NCBI GenBank assembly: GCA_965234335.1
Contig: OZ248456.1
Location: forward strand, 248,001 to 312,000
Direction: 5' to 3'
From: Leadbetterella lacustris
GTDB taxonomy: Bacteria > Bacteroidota > Bacteroidia > Cytophagales > Spirosomataceae
Length of the DNA: 64,000 bases
The notes beneath the pieces were generated by a model. The model saw nothing but the letters and a program-made list of their open reading frames with translations, was not told the origin of the DNA and did no database searches. Below, piece by piece: positions 36,387 through 44,970 of this stretch; within the stretch, counting starts at the first letter, position 1, and each line of letters starts with the position of its first letter. The position numbers and the translations under genes were made by a program.

Positions 36387-37202
36387 TCAAGACATCCGAA
36401 GGATACCACGGAGATAACCAACGGATTCGGTTAGGCCGTAAGCGGCGTATTCGGCATCTTTTTCGTATTCCACACTGATGATTCCTTCATATTTTAGTTC
36501 TTTCAGGACTTGTAAGTACAAAGAAATGTTCATGACTCCCCTACCAATTTCTACATTTTCGGCATCTGCCGTTTGTTTATTGAGGTCTTTTAGGTGAATA
36601 TCAAAAAGCCTGTCACGGTATTTTCTGAACTCGGCTGCGGGATCTTGTTTGAGCCTAAAAGTGTGGCCGGTGTCTATGCAAAGACCAATGCGAGAGTCCA
36701 AGTTTTTGATTTTTTGGTAAATACTTGCGGGCGACGGAAAGATTTTGTCCTCTGGCCCATGGTTGTGAATGGCTATTTTGATATCGGTGGCTTTTACCAT
36801 TTCTTCTACTTTAGGCAAAACGTGATGCTCAGGAGCACCAACAATCATTTTGAGACCGGCATTTTGGGCATATTTAAAGTATTTTTCTACTTCTTCGTTG
36901 GTTTTCATGTAGATAACTCCCACCCCATACGGATTAAGGCCATTGGATTTCAGTTTATCTATGGTGTTTTTTAGTACTTCTGGTGATGCGTCAAAAGGCA
37001 AATGAAAACTTTTGAGACAGACGTCTTTTATGGCCAAGCGTTTCATGATTTCTATGACTTGATCCACAGAATATTTCCGTAAGGTGTAAGAGGCCAAACC
37101 GATTTTGAGTCCTTGAAATGCCGCTGTAGGTTGGAAATGGGCCTTTGAGGACAAAGCCAAAGAGCTTAAGCCGAGGGTTTTGATGAATTGGTTTCTTTTC
37201 AT
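36387..37202 (-). CDS. Exported sugar phosphate isomerase/epimerase-like TIM barrel
   Basis: A 271-residue xylose-isomerase-like (AP endonuclease 2) barrel with an N-terminal export leader (MKRNQFIKTLGLSSLALSS). Metal-ligand type motifs are IAIHNHGPEDKIF (about 147-159), LCIDTGHTFRLKQDP (about 179-193), DIHLKDLNKQ (about 202-211) and ISVEYEKD near the end. It probably isomerises or epimerises a sugar derivative in the periplasm; the substrate is unknown. A second, related gene is at 55296. A start-linked repeat (copy 3) precedes its ATG. Confidence 0.8.
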   Translation of the reverse strand: MKRNQFIKTLGLSSLALSSKAHFQPTAAFQGLKIGLASYTLRKYSVDQVIEIMKRLAIKDVCLKSFHLPFDASPEVLKNTIDKLKSNGLNPYGVGVIYMKTNEEVEKYFKYAQNAGLKMIVGAPEHHVLPKVEEMVKATDIKIAIHNHGPEDKIFPSPASIYQKIKNLDSRIGLCIDTGHTFRLKQDPAAEFRKYRDRLFDIHLKDLNKQTADAENVEIGRGVMNISLYLQVLKELKYEGIISVEYEKDAEYAAYGLTESVGYLRGILRMS

Positions 37203-37282
37203 GTATTTATTATTTACCGCTAAGGCACGAAGACGCTAGGAAAAATTATTTCTCTAGGTGTCTAAAGTCTTAGTCATGAATG
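37203..37282 (-). repeat. Start-linked structured repeat, copy 3
   Basis: Outward from the ATG: GTATTTATTATTT (13 bases), ACCGCTAAGGCACGAAGACG, CTAGGAAA, loop, TTTCTCTAGGTGTCT, AAAGTCTTAGTCATGAATG. On the minus strand CTAAG and CTTAG form the outer part of a stem, AGAC..TAG..GAAA with TTTC..CTAG..GTCT the inner part. Confidence 0.85.
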
Positions 37283-37375
37283 TTTTATTTTTGGTTGAAT
37301 ATTTGAAAGAAATGTTTGTTTTGTGTTTAAGAAAAGTGCTCTTAATGGCGGTACGGAATGAAGGTTCTTTGTGTT

Positions 37376-37957
37376 TCATTCGCCAAAAATGTCATTCAGC
37401 ACTACCGTAAAATTGGGTAGAATTTCTAACCCCGAAAGGGTATCTGAAAATGACACCGTATTTATCAAACCGTCGGAAGTGTAAACAGAGGTCATTTTTT
37501 CATTTGGATTGATTAGCCATGCTAATTTAACGCCATTAAAAATCCATTTTTCCATTTTTGATTTTAGCTCATTCAAATTGTCGGTTTCAGATTTTAGTTC
37601 AACGACAAAATCAGGGACTAAATAAGGTATAGATTTTTTTTGTTCTAAAGTTAGACTATTCCATTTTTGGTTTGAAACAAAGGCAGCATCGGGCCCCTTC
37701 ATGGAGGTATCAGGCAAATAAAAAGCGGAATTTGATTCGAAAATCTTGCCAAGTTTATTTTTCCTATTCCAAATGATTAATTCTGCTATAATTTCACTAT
37801 TTAAATTACTGGTAAAAGCGTAAGTTGGCGACATATTAATAAAAAGTTGACCGTTCTCGTCTCTTTCAACATTCAAATCAGGATTAGCCATACAAAATCC
37901 CTCCAATTCTTTATCGGAAAAGGCTTCTGCATGAGGAATTCTTAATGGAATAGTCAT
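37376..37957 (-). CDS. Uma2 family (PD-(D/E)XK) endonuclease-like protein
   Basis: The 193-residue product belongs to the Uma2/DUF820 family: VERDENGQLFINMSPT near residue 30, then the nuclease core with GPDAAFVSNQKW (Asp at about 95) and VPDFVVELKSETDNLNELKSKM (Asp and Glu-x-Lys at about 117-125), then WLINP and an N-terminal-like VY strand. Cyanobacteria and others carry many such genes, often near mobile DNA; the natural target is not known. It is a single gene. Confidence 0.85.
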   Translation of the reverse strand: MTIPLRIPHAEAFSDKELEGFCMANPDLNVERDENGQLFINMSPTYAFTSNLNSEIIAELIIWNRKNKLGKIFESNSAFYLPDTSMKGPDAAFVSNQKWNSLTLEQKKSIPYLVPDFVVELKSETDNLNELKSKMEKWIFNGVKLAWLINPNEKMTSVYTSDGLINTVSFSDTLSGLEILPNFTVVLNDIFGE

Positions 37958-38040
37958 AGATATTTTTTTGAAAATTAAATTTACAAAAATTTTGTTTAAG
38001 CATTTAGTACATCTGAAAAAATTTGATAATCAGAGAGGAG

Positions 38041-38925
38041 TTACTCCAAATTCTGCTGTTTAATGGTATCAATCAAGCCTAAAAGCGTTTGTTTTCTGGC
38101 TTCGTTGGGTTCGGGATAGTTCATTTTTAGTTCTTTCAGTTTCTCAACAATTATTGCGGCTACTATGAGACGCATGTTTTTTTTGTCGTCGGCAGGTACT
38201 ACATACCAAGGGTTTTTTTCTGTTGAGGTTTCGTTTATCATTTCTTCATAGGCGTTTTGATAATCATCCCAAAAGCCTCGTTCTTTTATGTCGCCCTCCT
38301 CAAATTTCCAATTTTTTGTAATGTCTTCTATCCGCTCTATTAGGCGGTTGCCTTGTTCTTCCTTGGAAATATTTAAGAAGAATTTCAAAACTACAATGCC
38401 GTTGTTGGCCAGATAATCCTCAAAGTTTTTGATGTCATGGTATCGTTTTTTCCAAACATCTTTGCCTTTTAGTTCATTAGGGATTTTTTGGTAATTTTCT
38501 AAGATTTCGGGATGAACTTTTACGACCAAAACCTCTTCGTAGTAGGAACGATTGAAGACCTGCATTTTGCCTCTTTCGGGCAATTCTTTGTAACAACGCC
38601 ACATGTAATCGTGGTTTAGTTCGGTCTCAGAAGGTCTTTTGAAGGAATAAAAACTTAAACCCAATGGATGAACGCCTTGGAAAACGGCCTTCATGGTGCC
38701 GTCTTTTCCGGCTGCGTCCATAGCTTGGAAAACTGCCAAAACCCCATATTTTGAATGGGCATACATGATGCTTTGTAGTTCGTCCATTTCGGTTTGAAGC
38801 TTTGTCAGAAGTAGCTCATAGTCAGATTTATCCTCATAAAAATCATTGATTTTGGTTGGGTGGTTTTTGGGTTTATACTGCTCTTTTCCAGATATTTGAA
38901 AGTTTTTTATGTTGAAATTTTTCAT
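38041..38925 (-). CDS. Polyphosphate kinase 2 family protein
   Basis: PPK2 enzymes move phosphate between polyphosphate and nucleotides. The 294-residue protein is one full domain: Walker A AMDAAGKDGTMKAVFQGVHP (about 70-89), the lid R and FNRSYYEEVLVVKVHPE (Walker B, about 124-140), KFFLNISKEEQGNRLIER (about 178-195) and WYVVPADDKKNMR near the end. The short, single-domain form suggests class I or III; nucleotide preference is not evident. A repeat of the ACACAAAGTTACGCAAAG kind sits about 25 bases before its ATG. Confidence 0.93.
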   Translation of the reverse strand: MKNFNIKNFQISGKEQYKPKNHPTKINDFYEDKSDYELLLTKLQTEMDELQSIMYAHSKYGVLAVFQAMDAAGKDGTMKAVFQGVHPLGLSFYSFKRPSETELNHDYMWRCYKELPERGKMQVFNRSYYEEVLVVKVHPEILENYQKIPNELKGKDVWKKRYHDIKNFEDYLANNGIVVLKFFLNISKEEQGNRLIERIEDITKNWKFEEGDIKERGFWDDYQNAYEEMINETSTEKNPWYVVPADDKKNMRLIVAAIIVEKLKELKMNYPEPNEARKQTLLGLIDTIKQQNLE

Positions 38926-38946
38926 TTGTTTTTATGATATTGAATT

Positions 38947-38995
38947 GAGTTATTACACAAAGTTACGCAAAGAATGCACAAAGTTTCGCGAAGGT
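38947..38995. repeat. ACACAAAGTTACGCAAAG-type dispersed repeat
   Basis: GTTATTACACAAAGTTACGC then AAAGAATGCACAAAGTTTCGCGAAGG is a further member of the ACCGCAAAG/ACACAAAG class of intergenic repeats, again located just upstream of a minus-strand gene. Confidence 0.5.
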
Positions 38996-39120
38996 TTTTT
39001 GGTCAAAAAAAGTAAAATTTTTATGCAAGATATTTAATTTTATTGGAAAATGTATTTTGGGAATTTTGAATGTTAAAGTTTCAAATCACAAAAACAATTG
39101 ATACACAAAAACGGGTCGAG

Positions 39121-39152
39121 TTTGGGTAAATACAAACTTTGATTTACATTTG
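39121..39152 (+). promoter_or_regulatory. Bacteroidota-type promoter of the NIPSNAP gene
   Basis: TTTG at 39121-39124 and TACATTTG at 39145-39152, 20 bases apart, fit the TTTG / TAnnTTTG promoter. The start codon follows 23 bases after the -7 box. Confidence 0.65.
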
Positions 39153-39175
39153 ATAAAAAAACAATTTCAACCATA

Positions 39176-39925
39176 ATGAAAAAAACAATATTGCTATTGA
39201 TGGCTATGACCATTTCTGTTTTGAGTTTCGCTAAGAAAAAGCCTTCGAAGTACTACGAGCTACGGATTTATTACTGCCACCCGGGCAAATTGCCCAATTT
39301 GATTACAAGATTTACGGATCACACCACCAAGATTTTTGAGAAGCATGGTATGGAAAACATAGGATATTGGACACCGACAACGGCAGATAATAATGTGCTT
39401 TATTATGTATTGGGCTACCCAAGTAAAGAGGCTAGAGATGCATCTTGGAAAGCATTTGGAGCAGATCCTGAATGGAAAGAAGTAGCTAAAAAGTCAGAGG
39501 AAAGTGGTAAAATTGTTGCCAAAGTGGAGTCGAAGTTTATGACTTTACACCCTGATCTGACGAAGAAAATCAAATTTCAGCAGGCCAACCCTGAGCGTTT
39601 GTTTGAAATGAGAACTTATTACTGCTTGCCGGGTAGATATCCGAACATAGTGGCACGTTTCAGAGACCACACAAGAAAGTTGTTTGAGGGCCACGGAATA
39701 CAAAACGTTATGTATTTTGAAACTATTGAGAAAGATGGTGGGCAACCCACATTACTCTATTTTCTGGCTCACAAAGATGCGGAGGCCGCCAAGAAATCTT
39801 GGGATGCTTTTAGAGCCAATCCTGATTGGTTAAAAGTGCGTGACGCTTCTGAAGTTTCTGGAAAAATTGTAGAAAAAGTAGAATCTATTTATATGAAACC
39901 TACGGGTTTTTCGAGGATTAAATAG
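39176..39925 (+). CDS. Secreted protein with two NIPSNAP domains
   Basis: The 249-residue product has a signal peptide (MKKTILLLMAMTISVLSFA). Two NIPSNAP-type ferredoxin-like domains follow: residues about 25-115 (YYELRIYYCHPGKLPNLITR, GYWTPTTADNNVLYYVLGYPS) and about 135-240 (LFEMRTYYCLPGRYPNIVAR, MYFETIEKDGGQPTLLYFLAH). The two halves clearly arose by internal duplication and share the ending SGKIVEKVES. The domain occurs in many exported Bacteroidota proteins; its function is not established. It is a single gene with its own promoter and terminator. Confidence 0.85.
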   Translation: MKKTILLLMAMTISVLSFAKKKPSKYYELRIYYCHPGKLPNLITRFTDHTTKIFEKHGMENIGYWTPTTADNNVLYYVLGYPSKEARDASWKAFGADPEWKEVAKKSEESGKIVAKVESKFMTLHPDLTKKIKFQQANPERLFEMRTYYCLPGRYPNIVARFRDHTRKLFEGHGIQNVMYFETIEKDGGQPTLLYFLAHKDAEAAKKSWDAFRANPDWLKVRDASEVSGKIVEKVESIYMKPTGFSRIK

Positions 39926-39943
39926 AGAAAATAAGTGAAGAGA

Positions 39944-39976
39944 AGCCATTCCTTGATACAGGAGTGGCTTTTTATT
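39944..39976 (+). terminator. Rho-independent terminator after the NIPSNAP gene
   Basis: AGCCATTCC (39944-39952) pairs with GGAGTGGCT (39961-39969) with one G-T pair, followed by TTTTTATT, 19 bases past the stop codon. Confidence 0.75.
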
Positions 39977-40181
39977 GCCCGAAAATCTTTGGTAAAAAAA
40001 CGTAGCTTTACAATCACAAAACATTCTGTAATCAGAAATGATTGGTAAATATTTCTCCCAAATCAATGGAAAATATGTGCACCTCGGCTGGGACATCTGA
40101 TGGTAGCAAGACGAGTGGTAGAGGGTATCAATAAAGGTGCTTTTATCTTTCAAATAGCCAAGCTTTTCTCTTTTGAAGCGT

Positions 40182-41021
40182 TTAACTATTCATTTCCAGC
40201 TTATACCCTTTCCCGTGGCTGTTGGTGATTTTGACAGAAGGGTCTCCGGCAAGTTTTTTGCGGAGTTTTGAAACCAATACGTCAAGGTTTCGGCTGATTA
40301 CGAAGACCCCTTCGGTTTCCCAAATTTCCTTTAATAAGTGTTCTCTCGCAGCGGTTTCATTGGGTTTTTGGAGAAGCAGATGTAGCAGTTTGTTTTCTTT
40401 TTCGGAGAGTTGAATTTTTTGAAATTCTAAAATTAAAATACCGGTTTGTTGGAAATACTTAAATGCCCCAACTTTTTGAAATGCCCCGACTTTTTCGGTA
40501 GAAACAACTACATTTCTTTCGTTTTTAATGAAGAAAACAACAAAAAAGAGTAATAAAATTATAGAAGCTACTAACGCACCCCAAAGGATGTTGGGGTTTA
40601 CTCCCTTCGTGAGGACTTCTATTTCTACAATATAGCAGTTCTCGGGTAATCCTCGGCCTAAGCAGGTAAGGTCTTTAGTGCTTTTAGGACTCCACTCAAA
40701 CCCATACACCATCTCGTTTTTTTGGCACGTAAATACGCTCACTCGATATTGGTTCTGGGGATTGGTACTCTTTAGGTTATCGATAGTGATATTTGCCAAG
40801 CTGTCTGGCATAATTTCGAAACGATTCTCAAATCTGATCTGATATGTTGCGGGATTGGTTTTTTGTATAGGCAAAATTCTAGAGGTGGAGTCAGCAGAAG
40901 CCAGTAAAAGGCGATGCCCAATGCTGCGAAAAAGCACAATCCTGTGTTTTTCGTCATCCTGTGGTTGGACACATGAAAAACTAAAAAATAGAAATAAAAA
41001 CACGAAACGTTTTCCGAACAT
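40182..41021 (-). CDS. Membrane-anchored winged-helix transcription regulator (inverted ToxR-like topology)
   Basis: The 279-residue protein has an N-terminal export signal with a possible lipobox (MFGKRFVFLFLFFSFSC), a periplasmic domain of about 125 residues with few cysteines, one membrane helix (about 145-167, ILWGALVASIILLLFFVVFF), a linker, and an OmpR/PhoB-type winged helix at the C-terminus (about 190-277: LSEKENKLLHLLLQKPNETA, REHLLKEIW, VISRNLDVLVSKLRKKLAGD, then GKGYKLE). ToxR has the same parts in the opposite order. It should pass a periplasmic signal straight to DNA. It is divergent from the propeller protein gene at 41200, 178 bases away. Confidence 0.8.
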   Translation of the reverse strand: MFGKRFVFLFLFFSFSCVQPQDDEKHRIVLFRSIGHRLLLASADSTSRILPIQKTNPATYQIRFENRFEIMPDSLANITIDNLKSTNPQNQYRVSVFTCQKNEMVYGFEWSPKSTKDLTCLGRGLPENCYIVEIEVLTKGVNPNILWGALVASIILLLFFVVFFIKNERNVVVSTEKVGAFQKVGAFKYFQQTGILILEFQKIQLSEKENKLLHLLLQKPNETAAREHLLKEIWETEGVFVISRNLDVLVSKLRKKLAGDPSVKITNSHGKGYKLEMNS

Positions 41022-41199
41022 ATTGTTGCAAGATATTTCAAAAAACGCTTACATTACCTATCTTTTATATTGCTTTTGCAATTATTTACATTCTATTTAC
41101 ACTTTTTTGGGCTATTCGGAATAGTTTTGGGTAGTTCTTTGGATGAGGTGTGACACCAACACGTTTTAAAAAGAATTTAAATAAAAAGCGAAAAAAAAG

Positions 41200-42252
41200 A
41201 TGCACTTAAAGACCATTCTGTTGATAATGATAAGTTTTGTCACGTTTGGACAAAACGCTACGGATAGATTCCAAAATAATCAAACGCCAGGGTTCTTTAC
41301 ATTAAAGATACTCAAGAACTCTTGCTTTGATAATTCTCAAAAAAAGCAAGTGAGCGAGTATATTAGGGAGATTTATGAAGATAGAGCTGGCGTGCTTTGG
41401 TTAGGCACCAATGGGGACGGAATATGTAGATATGACGGTATGCGAATGGAGTTTTTGACCAAAAAAGATGGGTTGGCAGGAAATCAAATTAATGGTATAG
41501 TGGAAGATAAAAAAGGAAATATTTGGCTGGCAACAGATGAGGGTCTTAGCCGGTATGATGGGAAAAAGTTTACCAATTACAACACAAAAAACGGACTTTC
41601 TGATAATCAATTGTGGAGTATTTTGTTTGACAGAAAAGGCAATGTTTGGGTAGGTACCTTGGCTGGAGTAAATAAGTTTGACGGAAAGAAGTTTCATAAG
41701 ATAGATTTGCCATTGCTAGACAAACTAGGTGTGCCAAGGTTTAATCAATCAGTAGTTTGGAGTATGATAGAAGACAGAAAGGGCAATGTTTGGTTTGGTA
41801 CAGATGGGGGAGGATTGAAGAAATTCGATGGCAAAACAGTTTATACCTACTCACATAAAAGCGGGATGAGTAGCAATAATATAAGAAGCGTGTTTGAAGA
41901 CCATGAAGGTATGGTTTGGGTAGGCACACAAGGCGGAGGCGTAAGTCGATTTGATGGGAGGAAATTTACGAACTACGGTGAAAAAGAAGGCTTGAGTAAT
42001 GTGAATGTCTGGACAATTTACGAAGACAAAAAAAATCAGCTGTGGTTTGGAACGGGCGGCGGGGGAGCAAGCCGCTTCGATGGAAAAACATTCAAAACCT
42101 TTAAAGAAACCAAGGGCATGACAAAAAACCATGTTCAAAGTATTTGGCAAGACAAAAGAGGTAACCTTTGGCTGGGTTTTTCGGGAGGATTATACAGAGT
42201 TTCGGGTGATGTAGTTGAGAATGTGTCGGCTGGAATGTTGGTTGGGTGTTAA
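41200..42252 (+). CDS. Free-standing seven-bladed two-component-regulator propeller, secreted
   Basis: After a signal peptide (MHLKTILLIMISFVTFGQ) the 350-residue protein consists only of Reg_prop repeats. I count seven W-x-G-T blades: GVLWLGTNG, GNIWLATDEG, GNVWVGTLAG, GNVWFGTDGGG, GMVWVGTQGGG, NQLWFGTGGGG and GNLWLGFSGG, each followed by a LxRYDGKxFxxY strand. This is one complete propeller. In Bacteroidota hybrid sensors such propellers sit in front of a Y_Y_Y domain and a histidine kinase; here neither is present. It is divergent from a membrane-bound regulator and followed 39 bases later by a small secreted protein gene. Confidence 0.85.
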   Translation: MHLKTILLIMISFVTFGQNATDRFQNNQTPGFFTLKILKNSCFDNSQKKQVSEYIREIYEDRAGVLWLGTNGDGICRYDGMRMEFLTKKDGLAGNQINGIVEDKKGNIWLATDEGLSRYDGKKFTNYNTKNGLSDNQLWSILFDRKGNVWVGTLAGVNKFDGKKFHKIDLPLLDKLGVPRFNQSVVWSMIEDRKGNVWFGTDGGGLKKFDGKTVYTYSHKSGMSSNNIRSVFEDHEGMVWVGTQGGGVSRFDGRKFTNYGEKEGLSNVNVWTIYEDKKNQLWFGTGGGGASRFDGKTFKTFKETKGMTKNHVQSIWQDKRGNLWLGFSGGLYRVSGDVVENVSAGMLVGC

Positions 42253-42291
42253 ATATTTTGATTAGAACAAACTAATAAGAAAGTAAAAGGT

Positions 42292-42705
42292 ATGAAAAAA
42301 ATGATAGTGGTTTTTGTTCTTGCTCTGTTTGTAGATTCTTACGGACAAGATAGTTTTTCAAACTGCTCGGCCGTATTTCTTAACAGTCAGATGATTGTCG
42401 AAGAATATTCGGCTTCCGCCAAGGCAAAAATTTCAAAAGATGCCGCAGGTTGGATTTCTGCTGGAACCGTAAATTTGGGTGATGTAAGCAAAGGTGAAAA
42501 GGCGTTCGATATCTCCGAGAAATTTGAGTTCGGAGTAGCCATTAAAGACGCAAATACCGGAACGATTATGCTATTTTCGCCTAAACAATATAAGAAAGTA
42601 GAGGCCGAGAGGGTTCTTGCCAAATGCCGAAAAGGCGATTCGATAATTATCATGACTACCAATAATGCATTTGCACTGCCTCACAACGAAATATTGGTTT
42701 ATTGA
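42292..42705 (+). CDS. Small secreted protein, unknown function
   Basis: The 137-residue product has a signal peptide (MKKMIVVFVLALFVDSYGQ) and two cysteines (in SNCSAVF and LAKCRKGD) that could form a disulphide. The mature part looks like a compact beta-rich domain. No family recognised. It follows the propeller gene by 39 bases and is probably cotranscribed with it. No terminator was seen in the gap to 42961. Confidence 0.6.
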   Translation: MKKMIVVFVLALFVDSYGQDSFSNCSAVFLNSQMIVEEYSASAKAKISKDAAGWISAGTVNLGDVSKGEKAFDISEKFEFGVAIKDANTGTIMLFSPKQYKKVEAERVLAKCRKGDSIIIMTTNNAFALPHNEILVY

Positions 42706-42961
42706 TTAGGAGTAAAATGCTATTACAGCTTCTAATCGCCTGTTTAAGAGCTGTTTTATAATAGAAATGGGGCGAAAAGCATTCTATTTGGGTCTTGGAC
42801 GGGAATATTTACAAATCACAAGACTTTTGGCCACATTAAAGAACTACTTGATAAGGGGGGCTATTAAATTGAATTTGGTTTTTGGTAAATAAAAATTGAT
42901 TTTACTGAAAAGAATGCCATTATTTATTGAAATTTAGGGGTAAAATTCAACCCCAATTTCG

Positions 42962-43630
42962 ATGATAAAAATACTTGCAATTGTTTTTTCAATTCTAACG
43001 GGCTCTGTTATCGCTCAAAATCCAGCAGTGAGCCTCTTCAATGGAAGGGATTTCACGGGCTGGCACATTGATGTGCCCAAACTCGATAAAGATCCCAATG
43101 GCAAAAACCCATTTATCATCCGAGAGGGTAAATTGGTAAGTCTAGCCGACCCACAAGGCCACATCATTACTGACAAGGTGTACGAAAACTTTGAGCTGGT
43201 TGTGCAATATCGTTTTGCTGGAAAACCGGGTAATTGTGGCGTTTTGGTGTTTTGTTCTACGCCACGGATTCTTTATAAAATGTTCCCGAAATCTATAGAA
43301 TGTCAGCTTATGCATACCAATGCGGGCGATTTTTGGTGTATTGGTGAGGACGTAGTGACTCCAGACATGGAAGCTCGTCGAGGCAAAAAGGAGGATTGGG
43401 GCGTGGTGGAAGGCAAAGAACGCCGAGTAAAAAACCTCACGGATAATTCGGAAAAACCGGTAGGGGAGTGGAACACCATGAAAGTGCGGTGCGATGGAAA
43501 TAAAATAACTGTTTGGGTAAACGGCGACCTTGTAAACGAAGGATTGGCAACAGCTAGCAAGGGTCAAATAGCCCTTCAGGCCGAAGGTTCTGAGGTGGAA
43601 TTCAGGAAAGTGGAGCTGCGGGGGTTGTGA
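42962..43630 (+). CDS. DUF1080 (3-keto-disaccharide hydrolase-like) secreted protein
   Basis: The 222-residue protein has a signal peptide (about 1-18) followed by a concanavalin-like DUF1080 domain over its whole length: SLFNGRDFTGWHID, LVSLADPQGHIITDKVYENFELVVQYRF, GVLVFCSTP, and PVGEWNTMKVRCDGNKITVWVNGDLVNE, ending in IALQAEGSEVEFRKVELRGL. Relatives bind or hydrolyse keto-sugars or other glycosides outside the inner membrane. A small hairpin GGGGT-N8-ACCCC (42937-42954) lies just before the start codon and could affect translation. Confidence 0.88.
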   Translation: MIKILAIVFSILTGSVIAQNPAVSLFNGRDFTGWHIDVPKLDKDPNGKNPFIIREGKLVSLADPQGHIITDKVYENFELVVQYRFAGKPGNCGVLVFCSTPRILYKMFPKSIECQLMHTNAGDFWCIGEDVVTPDMEARRGKKEDWGVVEGKERRVKNLTDNSEKPVGEWNTMKVRCDGNKITVWVNGDLVNEGLATASKGQIALQAEGSEVEFRKVELRGL

Positions 43631-43755
43631 ACTTCAAAAATTGTATAGTTTTCTATTTGTTTTTTTTCAAAATACAATTACTTTAACAATTATTTGGAAC
43701 TAAGCATTTTGCCTCTGAATAGTAAATTATCTATTTTAAATTAACAACAAAAATT

Positions 43756-44943
43756 ATGTTTTCTTCCGCAAAAAAAACAAGCTGGATTTCATTTTTATTG
43801 ATTCTCTTTGCTGTAACCTCTTATTCACAAACGGTTTTTAAAAAAGGCTATTACCTTGACAAAACAGGTTTAAAAGTACAATGTTTGATAAAAGATGAAG
43901 ATTGGTTAAAGAACCCAAAGGTTATCGAAACACAATTGGAGGATAACCAAGAAATAAAATTAGTTTATCCAAAGGATATTCAAGAATTCGAAATTTATGA
44001 AAACAGCAAATACTTAAGTAGAAATGTTAAAATCGATGTTTCTTCTGATGATATCGGGAAGCTGACCTCAGACAAGGAGCCTGTTTGGGAAGAGCATGAA
44101 GTGTTTTTAAATGTATTACTTGAAGGTATAAAAGGGTCGTTGTATTCGTTCAACGGAATAGGTTTTCGTAGACTCTTTTTTTCCAATAATTCTCAGAATT
44201 TGGAGCAACTTATATATAAAAAATTTATCGTTACAGAATCAAAAACAGGCTATAATTTAGCTTTTAAGTCCCAATTGATAAATTTAGTTGGTGAAGATCA
44301 GAGTCTAAGAATTCTTAATATGAATTATTCTGAGAAGGAAATTACGGATATTTTTAAATCTTTTAATAACAACGATTATAAAGAGTTTGCTCGAAAGGAA
44401 AAAAGAGATAGGTTTGAGCTTAAATTGCTACCTGGATTATCCTATTCTGACATGACTTTAAATTTCGGAAGGTATCAAGTCAAATATAAAAGTCAGATTG
44501 ATTATCGGATTGGTCTAGAGCTAGGTTTTACCTTTCCTTTCTTCAATAATTCTTTGAGTGTAATAGCCGAACCGAATATGTACATAAGTCCTAAAAGAAA
44601 ACCACAAGCTCAAGTGGCAATTCAAGATATTGATTACAAGTTTTTGACAATTCCTTTAGGCATTAAAGGGAAGTCTTATTTAAAGAAAAAAGGGAGTTTT
44701 TTTTATAAGGGATTGATTGATTTTGGAACAAAAATATACCCAAGTTTTAATAGAAATGAAGGAACCGGATTTGTCTTCTCAGGAGGAAACAACCTTTCTG
44801 TTGGATTAGGTTACGAAGTTGGCAAATCGAGCTTTGAATTTAGGTATGTCACTAACACGAATATATTGCGACTGTACACCGACTATAATTCTTTACATCA
44901 AAAGTTTATGTTTGTTTATGGTTATAGTTTGTTGAAAAAGTAG
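43756..44943 (+). CDS. Secreted protein with C-terminal outer-membrane barrel, unknown function
   Basis: The 395-residue product has a signal peptide (about 1-25, cut near SYSQ). Residues 26-200 form a soluble part beginning VFKKGYYLDKTGLKVQCLI, a start seen in a number of Bacteroidota surface proteins. From about 215 onward strands alternate (LKLLPGLSYSDMTLNFGRYQ, LELGFTFPF, FSVGLGYEVG), closing on QKFMFVYGYSLLKK, as in PorT-like barrels. The function is not known. Single gene. Confidence 0.6.
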   Translation: MFSSAKKTSWISFLLILFAVTSYSQTVFKKGYYLDKTGLKVQCLIKDEDWLKNPKVIETQLEDNQEIKLVYPKDIQEFEIYENSKYLSRNVKIDVSSDDIGKLTSDKEPVWEEHEVFLNVLLEGIKGSLYSFNGIGFRRLFFSNNSQNLEQLIYKKFIVTESKTGYNLAFKSQLINLVGEDQSLRILNMNYSEKEITDIFKSFNNNDYKEFARKEKRDRFELKLLPGLSYSDMTLNFGRYQVKYKSQIDYRIGLELGFTFPFFNNSLSVIAEPNMYISPKRKPQAQVAIQDIDYKFLTIPLGIKGKSYLKKKGSFFYKGLIDFGTKIYPSFNRNEGTGFVFSGGNNLSVGLGYEVGKSSFEFRYVTNTNILRLYTDYNSLHQKFMFVYGYSLLKK

Positions 44944-44970
44944 TTTTACAGAAAATAGAATCTAATAAAA

